From the NCBI GenBank assembly GCA_905215795.1, contig CAJMRV010000082.1, forward strand, positions 1 to 7,616: a stretch of DNA of 7,616 nt, written 5' to 3'. A program made the position numbers and the translations under genes. The notes beneath the pieces are model-generated. The model made no database searches. It had not been told where the DNA came from and saw nothing but the letters and a program-made list of their open reading frames with translations. Positions 1 to 6,104 of this stretch are shown in pieces. This DNA comes from an uncultured bacterium (GTDB taxonomy: Bacteria; Pseudomonadota; Gammaproteobacteria; Burkholderiales; Burkholderiaceae_F). Each line of letters opens with the position of its first letter. Position 1 is the stretch's first letter.

Positions 1-644
1 ATCTCGGTGGGCGCCGTATCGTTGAAAAGAACGTCATCCACAAGACCGATCCCGAGGCCACCCTGACCCGCACCGAGTTCGTCGGTCCGCAGGTGGGCGA
101 GGAGCTCGCCCAGGACGGCGCGACCGCCCTGGCGATCGTCGTGCTCGGCATCATGCTCTACCTGGCCTTCCGTTTCGAGTGGAAGTTCTCGGTGGCGGCC
201 ATCATCGCCAACCTGCACGACACGATCATCGTGGTGGGTATCTTCGCCTTCATGCAGTGGGAGTTCTCGCTTCCGGTGCTTGCGGCCGTCCTCGCCGTTC
301 TCGGTTACTCCGTCAACGAGTCGGTGATCATTTTCGACCGTGTCCGTGAGCACTTCCGCAAGATGCGCCGCGTCGACACGATCGAGGTCATCAACTCGGC
401 CATCACGGCGACGATCTCCCGTACGGTGATCACCCACTCGTCCACGCTGGCCATGACGCTCTCGATGTTCTTCTTCGGCGGCCCCGCGCTCCACTACTTC
501 GCGCTTGCCCTGACGATCGGCATCCTGCTCGGCGTTTACTCCTCGGTCTTCGTGGCAGCGGCCATCGCCCTGTACCTCGGCGTCAAGCGCGAGGACCTGG
601 TGAAGCCCGTCAAGAAGGACGAAGTCCAGGAGATGGTGCCCTGA
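1..644 (+). CDS. secF: Protein translocase subunit SecF, 3' part (5' end outside window)
   Basis: SecF is an inner-membrane subunit of the SecDF complex, which uses the proton gradient to help pull proteins exported through SecYEG out into the periplasm. The reading frame is open from position 3, so the gene enters from the left edge; the start, TM1 and most of the periplasmic P4-type domain are missing. Visible family features are the VGPQVGEELAQDG stretch that leads into TM2 (about 81-120), the GYSVNESVIIFDRVREHF motif (about 303-356), and ISRTVITHSSTL followed by FFFGG (about 415-482). Five hydrophobic segments remain, as expected for TM2-TM6. It ends in a charged KREDL tail with TGA at 642-644. 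In most bacteria secD lies directly upstream, but that is outside the window. Nothing looks broken. The family assignment is secure. Confidence 0.97.
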   Translation, partial: LGGRRIVEKNVIHKTDPEATLTRTEFVGPQVGEELAQDGATALAIVVLGIMLYLAFRFEWKFSVAAIIANLHDTIIVVGIFAFMQWEFSLPVLAAVLAVLGYSVNESVIIFDRVREHFRKMRRVDTIEVINSAITATISRTVITHSSTLAMTLSMFFFGGPALHYFALALTIGILLGVYSSVFVAAAIALYLGVKREDLVKPVKKDEVQEMVP

Positions 645-657
645 GGCACGTGATTCC

Positions 658-679
658 TGCCGGGACGCCCGTCCCGGCA
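658..679 (+). terminator. Perfect 9-bp hairpin just after secF
   Basis: TGCCGGGAC (658-666) pairs fully with GTCCCGGCA (671-679) around a 4-base GCCC loop, starting 13 bases after the secF stop. No T-run follows, so it is not a classical intrinsic terminator. It could protect the 3' end of the secDF message or act together with the second hairpin at 690-726. That a hairpin forms is clear; its role is inference. Confidence 0.5.
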
Positions 680-689
680 TGATCCGATG

Positions 690-726
690 AAAAATTGAGG
701 CCCCCGGTTGATGACCAGGGGCCTCA
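690..726 (-). terminator. Rho-independent terminator for the minus-strand operon (possibly bidirectional)
   Basis: TGAGGCCCC (696-704) and GGGGCCTCA (718-726) form a 9-bp stem; the 13-base loop can itself fold through GGT/ACC at 706-708 and 714-716. Read on the minus strand, the stem is followed directly by ATTTTT (695-690), the classical arrangement. This fits the end of the thiM-thiE-DUF2868-GTPase operon, whose last stop lies about 105 bases upstream on that strand. On the plus strand only GCATTTGTG follows, so termination for secF would be weaker. The stretch 727-830 between this hairpin and the GTPase stop holds nothing else I can identify. Confidence 0.75.
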
Positions 727-830
727 GCATTTGTGTAGTGTCGTCGGTGTGACGTGCCCTCATGAGCCCGGACGGATGGTTCCGCGGCTTTTCAACGGCG
801 GGAGGTCTCCAGGGCTTTTGGGTCCTTCCT

Positions 831-2276
831 TCAGGGCTCAAGGCCGTAGAGTTTCTGGAAGACGGCGCGCATGTTGACGTCGCAGATCTGCACGAGTCGT
901 CCGACGACGCCGTCGGGATCGCCTTCACGCAGCTCGTTCCAGTCGACGGGGCGCTCCTTGATCTCCTCCAGCACCAGGGTCTTCCAGTGTTCGGGGCTTT
1001 CCGCGCGGACCCATTCGCCGCGTCCCCGTCCGAAGTGGGCCACGGCGAGGTAGAGGAGGACCGTCTCGAGGAGGAAGCCGTTCATGGCTTCGTCGCTCCA
1101 GGAGATATCGATCCCCTCGGGATTCTGTTTGGCGTAGTAGACCTGCGCCATGCCTGCACCGCCGATTGCACCGATGATCCCGCCGATGATCGTGCCCAGG
1201 CCGAGCGAGAGTCCGCCCGTCATGACGTCGACGGCCAGTCCCGTCGTGGCGGCGCCGACCGTGGCGCCGATGGCGGTGGTCTTGCCGAGGTCTTGTCCGG
1301 AGGAGGTGCGCCAGTCGGTCTTCATCCGCTTGAGAATCGTCTTCGAGGAGGCGCGGCCCTTGAGGCCGTTCGTCTTGATGAGGCGGTCGGTGAGGGTGAT
1401 CAGGTCGTCGGCGGCCTTCGTCGAGAGGGCCGTCTGGGCGTCCTCGATCCCCGCGGTCTCCTCCTTGAGGAGGCCGAGCTGGCTGCCGAGTTGTTTCACG
1501 CGTTCCTTGAGTCCGGGGGCCTTCGCCGTTTCGGAGGCGTGCAACAGGCGTCCCAGATGCTGGCCCATCGCGTCGAGCGAGCGTCCATAGATGGCACGGC
1601 GTCCACGCGTCCAGTTCTCGCGCAGCGATTCGAAGGGGGCGGCGAGCTCCTTGGGGAGGACGCGGCCGATGACTTCGAAAAGAGCGGTTTCCTGGACCCA
1701 GCAGCGGGCGAAGGCGTCCATCGGGAGGACGTCGCGCACGACGGGGTGGGCCGAGAAGTAGCCTTTCCAACGCTCCACCTGCCTGGCCTCTTCTTCGGGA
1801 AGGGGTTCCCCCATCTGGTTGAGGAGCACGATCACGGGCTTCTCCATCCAGGAGAGGACGCGGAGCTCCGCGTCGAGGTAGGCCGCCTCCTCCGCATCGG
1901 CGCGGGCGTCGATGAGGTAGAGGACGACGTCGGTGATGTCGCGGACGTGGCGTATCGCCTTCTGGTTGAGCCAGAAGGCGCGGTTGGCGTAGCGGTCCCA
2001 GACCTCGCTGAGGAACCACCCAAGTGGATTCTCACGTTGTTCGAGACGCTTGGCGAGGCGGACCGAGTCGCCGAAGCCCGGCGTGTCCCAGATGATGAGT
2101 TCGCACCCCTGGTTGTCGCGGGCCAGGATGTAGGGCTCGCTTTTTTCAGTCACGTGCGCGCGGTCGTCCACGCTGCCCACGTCGTCCATGAGGAGCGTGC
2201 GGGTGAGTGTGGTCTTGCCGACGTTGGTGTGGCTGATCAGGCTCAGGTTGATGCGGAATTGGTCGTTCGTGAACAT
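831..2276 (-). CDS. DUF3482-type P-loop GTPase with C-terminal glycine-rich membrane hairpin
   Basis: A 481-residue GTPase of unknown cellular role, resembling the betaproteobacterial and gammaproteobacterial proteins with an N-terminal Era/TrmE-like G domain and a DUF3482 C-terminus. Motifs seen: P-loop SHTNVGKT (15-22), Walker B/G3 DTPG (64-67), and LLNQMG (151-156) where NKxD would normally sit. The first P-loop residue is Ser instead of the usual Gly. A helical, coiled-coil-prone stretch lies at about 252-302. A glycine-rich hydrophobic stretch (about 336-376) looks able to insert in a membrane as a hairpin, and a soluble tail of about 100 residues follows. The ATG at 2276 puts the P-loop at the usual distance from the N-terminus, but no good Shine-Dalgarno sequence precedes it. 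It is last in the operon, 33 bases after the DUF2868 gene. The two families often sit side by side (established knowledge), so they probably act together. Family call is good; function is unknown. Confidence 0.88.
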   Translation of the reverse strand: MFTNDQFRINLSLISHTNVGKTTLTRTLLMDDVGSVDDRAHVTEKSEPYILARDNQGCELIIWDTPGFGDSVRLAKRLEQRENPLGWFLSEVWDRYANRAFWLNQKAIRHVRDITDVVLYLIDARADAEEAAYLDAELRVLSWMEKPVIVLLNQMGEPLPEEEARQVERWKGYFSAHPVVRDVLPMDAFARCWVQETALFEVIGRVLPKELAAPFESLRENWTRGRRAIYGRSLDAMGQHLGRLLHASETAKAPGLKERVKQLGSQLGLLKEETAGIEDAQTALSTKAADDLITLTDRLIKTNGLKGRASSKTILKRMKTDWRTSSGQDLGKTTAIGATVGAATTGLAVDVMTGGLSLGLGTIIGGIIGAIGGAGMAQVYYAKQNPEGIDISWSDEAMNGFLLETVLLYLAVAHFGRGRGEWVRAESPEHWKTLVLEEIKERPVDWNELREGDPDGVVGRLVQICDVNMRAVFQKLYGLEP

Positions 2277-2290
2277 GGGGCGTTGAAGTG

Positions 2291-2304
2291 GGGGATCGTT
2301 CCCC
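2291..2304 (-). other. Small intercistronic hairpin before the GTPase start
   Basis: In the 33-base gap between the DUF2868 stop and the GTPase ATG, GGGGA and TCCCC form a 5-bp stem with a 4-base loop. The only Shine-Dalgarno-like bases (GAGGGGA on the minus strand) fall inside it, about 25 bases from the ATG, and the bases nearer the start (CAACGCCCC) contain no ribosome site. It may tune translation of the last gene. The fold is visible; a role is speculative. Confidence 0.35.
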
Positions 2305-2309
2305 TCATT

Positions 2310-3731
2310 TTAGCCCAGGTGCTCCCGGAGCAAGACGTGGGCCCGGGCGGCCTCGAGCTCGGGGAGTTCGACGAAGGCGGCGTCGACGCCGTGCTCGTCG
2401 GCAAGACGCTTCCAGAGGGCCTCGCGCGTGGCGCGGCGGTCCTTGTCGAGCGTCGATACGTCGAGGAGGAGGAGCGGGGCGACGCCTTCGGGGGCCGGCG
2501 CGCGGGCGAGCACCTCGAGGAAGGCCCCGTGGACCTCCGGCTCGGGCGTCTGTCCCGCCGAGAGGCAGGTGATGATGCGCTTCGGGCCGTCCTTGGCAAG
2601 ACGGTTCCCGAGCTCGTCGAAGTCGACGCTCCAGACGTCGACGTCTTCGATCCGGGCGCCCGCGTCGAAACCCGTCCTGACGGCCTCCGTGAGGACCGTC
2701 CAGGCGTCGTGCTTCCTGGCGGGCGTGAGGACGAGCGTTGTCCCTTCCGGGCTCCTCTCCTTGAGGATTGAGCGGAAGTAGGGCGTGGTGATGTCGAGCG
2801 GCATGCGCCGGCGGCGCACCCGAATCTCCATCGTGTTCCAGAGGGCGAGGAGAGCTCGCGGGATGATGATCACACAGGCGATCAGTTCGATGAGGCGGCC
2901 GATCCATGGTGCGGGATCCGCACCGTTGAACGCGGGCGAGGTGAATTCGAGCGAGGCGATCGTCTCCACGCCGGGGAATGCCCCCGTGAAGGGGAGCCAT
3001 CCATAAAGGGCCTGCAGGATCGAATGGATGGCGGCCGGGTCGTTGGCGAACCACGTGCTCTCCCAGCCCACGCTCCAGTGCGTGCCGACGCCCCGGACGA
3101 GCGTGCTCACAATGAGGCCGGTGGCGAAGGCGAGGGCGCCGAGATGAAAGGCCCGTGCGGCGGAGGCCTTGAGGATGGGTGACAGGTCTTCGGCTTTGAG
3201 CTTCAGGAAGGCGGTTGTGGCCGGATTGCGTTTGAAGTCGGGCAGTTTGAAGAACTTCGTCAGCCGCATGAAGGCGCGTCGGGCCGGCCCGGGCAAGCCC
3301 TTTTTCGTGCCGGGGAGGAACGGCGTGGCGAGCAGGACCGCGTAGACGGCGAGGTTCCAGATCAGCAGGAGAAGCGTCGTCGGTGCCAGGAGGTTGATCG
3401 TCTTGTCGGAGCCCGCGATCTGATCGAGGAGCGCGCCGAGGACGAAGGCGGCGAGCATCAGGGCCGCGGTCCAGCCCGTGGTGTGGAGCTCGACGGACGG
3501 GAGTCCGGCAAGGCTCCGGGCGGGAGCCTTCTCGAGGAGGATGCCGGCCCGCTTGACGAGGAGGTCCGCCGCAGAGGCCTTCGATCCCAGGGCGTGCCTC
3601 GCGGCCGTCGTGGCGGCGTCGGCCTCAGCGGCGGGTAGCACTCCCGCTTCTTCGTGGGCCTGGGCCTTTCTGACGAGGAGGAGTTCGTCCTCCCGGAGCG
3701 TGATCTGTTTCTTGGGGCTGGACTTGAACAT
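2310..3731 (-). CDS. DUF2868 membrane protein
   Basis: A 473-residue inner-membrane protein of unknown function, assigned to DUF2868 mainly from the HWSVGWESTWFAN motif (218-230), followed by a periplasmic-looking loop. Four hydrophobic segments are visible at about 87-106, 113-138, 193-212 and 278-296. The N-terminal 80 residues are helical and polar. The C-terminal 170 residues form a soluble alpha/beta-like domain with strands such as TTLVLT (331-336), RIITCLS (385-391) and PLLLLDV (419-425). I chose the ATG at 3731 (MFKSSPKK). The frame stays open upstream for 30 more codons, but these are Pro/Arg-rich and overlap thiE antisense-style, so they are probably not translated. It sits 37 bases after thiE and 33 before the DUF3482 GTPase, its usual partner. 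A working guess is a membrane anchor or effector for that GTPase. Confidence 0.87.
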   Translation of the reverse strand: MFKSSPKKQITLREDELLLVRKAQAHEEAGVLPAAEADAATTAARHALGSKASAADLLVKRAGILLEKAPARSLAGLPSVELHTTGWTAALMLAAFVLGALLDQIAGSDKTINLLAPTTLLLLIWNLAVYAVLLATPFLPGTKKGLPGPARRAFMRLTKFFKLPDFKRNPATTAFLKLKAEDLSPILKASAARAFHLGALAFATGLIVSTLVRGVGTHWSVGWESTWFANDPAAIHSILQALYGWLPFTGAFPGVETIASLEFTSPAFNGADPAPWIGRLIELIACVIIIPRALLALWNTMEIRVRRRRMPLDITTPYFRSILKERSPEGTTLVLTPARKHDAWTVLTEAVRTGFDAGARIEDVDVWSVDFDELGNRLAKDGPKRIITCLSAGQTPEPEVHGAFLEVLARAPAPEGVAPLLLLDVSTLDKDRRATREALWKRLADEHGVDAAFVELPELEAARAHVLLREHLG

Positions 3732-3768
3732 GGGCACCGTTCTTCGTGGGTTCAGAGGATGAGGCCGC

Positions 3769-4413
3769 TCAGGAGCGGAACGCCTCGAGGAGGCGCGCCG
3801 TGGCGGCGCCGGGGTCGTCACGGCCGCAGATCGCGGAGACGACGGCGACGCCGTCGACGCCCGCCCTGCGGCAGACGGGGGCCCTTTCGAGGTTGATGCC
3901 GCCGATGGCGACGCTCGGAAGGTCGGTCGACGAAGTGATTGCCCGGAGCGTTTCCAGGCCCATCGCCCGGCTGGCGTCGAGCTTGCTCGTCGTGTCCCAG
4001 ACGGGGCCGATGCCGAGGTAGTCGGCGAGCGCGAGCTCGTCGGGGCGCATGTCTTCGGGGCGGGTGATGGAAAGGCCGATGATCTTTTCCGGGCCGAGCA
4101 GGCGTCTCACGTCCGCAATCGGCATGTCGTGCTGACCGATGTGGACGCCGTCGGCGTCGATCGCCATGGCGACGTCGACCTGGTCGTCGACGAGAAGGAT
4201 CGAGCGGGTTCCCTCGAGGGCCTTTTTGAGGGCGCGCCCCGTCTCCACCCAGAGGCGTTTCTTCCAGTCGGGCGCACGGAGCTGGATGAAGACCGCACCG
4301 TTCCGGGCCGCGGCGAGGGCGGTCTTCACCATCCCGTCGGCCCCGCCGCAGAGGACGGGGTCGAGCACGAGGTAGACGGCGAGGTCTGCGCGGTTACAAC
4401 GCATTGAGTTCAT
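3769..4413 (-). CDS. thiE: Thiamine-phosphate synthase
   Basis: ThiE joins hydroxyethylthiazole phosphate to HMP pyrophosphate, releasing pyrophosphate and giving thiamine phosphate in the cytoplasm. The 214-residue TIM-barrel protein shows the family landmarks in order: YLVLDP (14-19), QLR (44-46), LLVDDQVDVA (73-82, normally with Asn-Asp), DGVHIGQHDMP (88-98), GIGPVWDTTSK (134-144, the pyrophosphate/thiazole loop), AIGGI (169-173) and GVAVVSAI (188-195). Two positions differ from the common form: QLR is followed by Ala-Pro, not the usual Glu/Lys-Lys, and the Asn of the ND pair is Asp. Both look tolerable. The ATG at 4413 overlaps the end of thiM by 20 bases, indicating translational coupling; an in-frame ATG at 4404 is an alternative start. 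It works directly downstream of ThiM. No thiD gene follows, although it often accompanies this pair. Confidence 0.94.
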   Translation of the reverse strand: MNSMRCNRADLAVYLVLDPVLCGGADGMVKTALAAARNGAVFIQLRAPDWKKRLWVETGRALKKALEGTRSILLVDDQVDVAMAIDADGVHIGQHDMPIADVRRLLGPEKIIGLSITRPEDMRPDELALADYLGIGPVWDTTSKLDASRAMGLETLRAITSSTDLPSVAIGGINLERAPVCRRAGVDGVAVVSAICGRDDPGAATARLLEAFRS

Positions 4414-5182
4414 TGGAGACCTGATGGATGGCGTCGACGTAGGCGACGGCGAAGCTCCCCGGGAGCCGCGAGACGGCGTGGGCGCGGGTGGCGGCCTCCT
4501 TGCAGAGGTAGGAGGCGGTGACGGCGCCGATGAAGGGGGTTTCGCTCACGGCGACCATGGCGGCGGTGAGTGCCGAGAGGGCGCAACCGGTGCCGACGAC
4601 GAGCGTGGTGAGCTCGACGCCGCCTTCGACGCGCTGGATTTCGTCGCCGTGGATGATCTGGTCCACTTCGCCCGTGACGAAGACGGTGGCGCCGGTGTTC
4701 TTCGAGAGCAACCTGGCCGCGTCGACGGCGGCCTCGGAGCTGTCGGCGCTGTCGACGCCCTTGCCGGAGGAGCTCATGCCGGCGAGTGCGCGGATTTCAC
4801 TCGCGTTCCCGCGGATCACCGTGGGGCGCAGGGCGAGGTAGGCCTCCATGAGGCCGTTTCGCCAGGGCGTGGCGCCCGCCGCGACCGGGTCGAGGACCCA
4901 GGGGTGGCCCGCCTCGCGGGCGCCTTCGACGGCGGCGCGCATGGCGTTGAGGCGTTCCGGATAGGGTGTCCCCAGGTTGATGAGGACGCTGTTGGCGATG
5001 CGGGCGAAGTCGCGGGACTCCTCCTTGGCGATGATCATCGCGGGGGAGGCGCCGGCGGCGAGGAGCACGTTGGCGGTGATTTCCTGGACCACCTCGTTGG
5101 TGAGGCACTGCACGAGCGGTCGAACGAGATGTAACTTCTTGAAGGTCGGGGCGACGAGCGTCTGCAGGGAGGTTTGGTTCAT
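4394..5182 (-). CDS. thiM: Hydroxyethylthiazole kinase
   Basis: ThiM phosphorylates 4-methyl-5-(2-hydroxyethyl)thiazole with ATP, a salvage step that supplies the thiazole phosphate used by ThiE. The 262 residues match the length of the E. coli enzyme. Motifs seen: VQCLTNEVVQ (24-33), LLAAGASPAM (40-49), WVLDPVAAGAT (95-105), RGNASEI (124-130), VTGEVD (169-174), VVGTGCALSA (195-204, with Cys200 at the family's catalytic position) and PGSF (241-244). I start it at the ATG at 5182 because the distance to CLTNE matches homologues. The frame continues open for 135 more codons into the lgt region, but that extension does not resemble ThiM. No obvious Shine-Dalgarno sequence precedes the ATG. It is the first gene of the minus-strand operon, and no TPP riboswitch is visible in the 96 bases upstream. 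Confidence 0.95.
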   Translation of the reverse strand: MNQTSLQTLVAPTFKKLHLVRPLVQCLTNEVVQEITANVLLAAGASPAMIIAKEESRDFARIANSVLINLGTPYPERLNAMRAAVEGAREAGHPWVLDPVAAGATPWRNGLMEAYLALRPTVIRGNASEIRALAGMSSSGKGVDSADSSEAAVDAARLLSKNTGATVFVTGEVDQIIHGDEIQRVEGGVELTTLVVGTGCALSALTAAMVAVSETPFIGAVTASYLCKEAATRAHAVSRLPGSFAVAYVDAIHQVSNELNAL

Positions 5183-5278
5183 AATGTCGGAACTTGTTTC
5201 TGGGTGGAAGAGAAGCTTTTGAAAGCCACTCCATGATATACAGTTTGCTTTGAACGTGCGAAAGGAACATTCCCGATA
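5183..5278. promoter_or_regulatory. Divergent intergenic region between thiM and lgt
   Basis: This 96-base gap is clearly richer in A/T than its surroundings and must hold the promoters for thiM (leftward) and the lgt-family gene (rightward). An AT-rich core, TGATATACAG, at 5234-5243 could supply a -10 on either strand, but I could not pair it with a convincing -35 at 16-18 bases. I looked for TPP-riboswitch landmarks on the minus strand (CTGAGA, ACCTGA) and found none. Confidence 0.45.
5262..5266 (+). promoter_or_regulatory. Shine-Dalgarno site for the lgt-family gene
   Basis: AAGGA lies 12 bases before the ATG at 5279. It supports that ATG as the true start, with the MLVHPQFDPVA opening typical of betaproteobacterial Lgt. 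This argues against the missing N-terminal residues being the result of a wrong start choice. Confidence 0.6.
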
Positions 5279-6022
5279 ATGCTGGTGCACCCCCAATTCG
5301 ATCCCGTGGCCTTTTCCATCGGCCCCGTCTCCGTCTTCTGGATGCTCGGGCGGCTCCGCGCCCGCGAGTCCTGGCGCGGTATCACGCCCGAGGACCTCGA
5401 GAACCTGCTCTTTTACGGCGTCTTCGGCGTGGTCCTCGGCGGCCGCCTGGGATACTGTTTGTTTTATCAGCCGGATTACTATCTTTCGCATCCCGCGGAG
5501 ATCCTCGCCCTCTGGCACGGCGGGATGAGTGCGCACGGCGGACTCGTCGGATGCATCCTCGTGATGCTCGTCTATGGCAGGATCCATGACATCGGGTTCT
5601 TCCGCCTCGCCGACTTCGTCGCTCCCCTGGTGCCGCTAGGACTGATGGTCGGGGGGATCGGAAACCATACATTTACATTTCTGGCGCTTTCTCCGGGCAA
5701 CTATGAAGTATGGGTTTCATATAATGACGGAGGGCTGCCCCGCCATCCCTCCCAGCTCTACGAGTCGGCGCTCGAAGGGCTCCTCTTCTTCATCATTCTC
5801 TGGCTCGCCTCGAGGAAGCCCCGTCCGACGGGCTTTGTGTCGGGTCTTTTCTGTCTGGGTTATGGCGTCGCCCGTTTCTTCGTTGAATATTTTCGCGAGC
5901 CCGATGCGTTCCTGGGCTTGCAGGCGCTGGGTCTTTCCAGGGGACAGTGGCTGTCGGTTCCGCTCATCGTCTTCGGCGCGGGATTGATGATGTGGGCGAT
6001 GATGAGGCGTCGCCGCGCTTGA
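5279..6022 (+). CDS. lgt: Lgt-family prolipoprotein diacylglyceryl transferase lacking key catalytic segments
   Basis: Lgt is an inner-membrane enzyme that transfers diacylglycerol from phosphatidylglycerol to the lipobox cysteine of prolipoproteins. This 247-residue protein is plainly in the family: HPQFDPVAFSIGP (4-16), LLFYGVFGVVLGGRLGY (43-59), GGMSAHGGL (81-89, E. coli H103 equivalent at H86), DFVAPLVPLGL (112-122), RHPSQLYE (155-162), SRKPRP (178-183) and GYGVARFFVEYFREPDA (194-210, E. coli R239 and E243 equivalents at R199 and E203). Two conserved stretches are abnormal. GPVSV (15-19) runs straight into FWMLGRLRAR, so about 13 residues of TM1 including the W-Y (E. coli Y26) are absent. 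The signature GRIGNFINGELWGR is replaced by GGIGNHTFTFLALS (125-138), losing R143, E151 and G154 equivalents but keeping N146. The frame is intact throughout. It could be an inactive paralogue or a divergent enzyme. Family call is sure; standard activity is doubtful. Confidence 0.9.
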   Translation: MLVHPQFDPVAFSIGPVSVFWMLGRLRARESWRGITPEDLENLLFYGVFGVVLGGRLGYCLFYQPDYYLSHPAEILALWHGGMSAHGGLVGCILVMLVYGRIHDIGFFRLADFVAPLVPLGLMVGGIGNHTFTFLALSPGNYEVWVSYNDGGLPRHPSQLYESALEGLLFFIILWLASRKPRPTGFVSGLFCLGYGVARFFVEYFREPDAFLGLQALGLSRGQWLSVPLIVFGAGLMMWAMMRRRRA

Positions 6023-6042
6023 TTGTGCTTCGTGCGTTGAAC

Positions 6043-6086
6043 AAAAAACGGTCGTTTCCTGTTCGGAAAACGACCGTTTTGTCTTG
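6043..6086. terminator. Strong bidirectional terminator between lgt and tauE
   Basis: AAAACGGTCGTTT (6045-6057) pairs with AAACGACCGTTTT (6068-6080). A further CC/GG pair closes the loop, and A6067 is a one-base bulge. On the plus strand the stem ends in TTTT then GTCTT; on the minus strand it ends in six T (6048-6043). It therefore can stop both the rightward lgt-family transcript (stop at 6022) and the leftward EVE-tauE transcript (stop at 6105), as expected between convergent genes. Confidence 0.9.
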
Positions 6087-6104
6087 ACGGGGACTGAATC
6101 CGCG

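Noticed and set aside
762..2771. A very long plus-strand open frame (669 codons) antisense to the GTPase and the DUF2868 gene
   Set aside because: It crosses two well-supported minus-strand genes and their gap, has low-complexity Glu/Gly/Val/Ala-rich composition, and matches no family. Strong G/C third-position bias on the opposite strand removes stop codons and creates such frames.
3732..3821. A 30-codon N-terminal extension of the DUF2868 protein
   Set aside because: It is Pro/Arg-rich, overlaps the thiE coding end, and the internal ATG at 3731 gives a sensible intergenic start.
4424..5134. A 236-codon plus-strand open frame antisense to thiM
   Set aside because: It shadows a clear thiM gene and has the same acidic, glycine-rich antisense composition.
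5183..5278. TPP riboswitch upstream of thiM
   Set aside because: The minus-strand sequence lacks the conserved CTGAGA and ACCTGA elements.
5183..5587. N-terminal extension of the thiM frame by 135 codons
   Set aside because: The extension runs antisense through lgt, resembles nothing in ThiM, and the start at 5182 gives the normal 262-residue length.
5655..5740. A pair of compensating frameshifts as the cause of the altered Lgt signature
   Set aside because: I read the other two plus-strand frames through this stretch. Neither shows FINGELWGR-like sequence, and one contains a stop, so a local frame change does not restore the motif.
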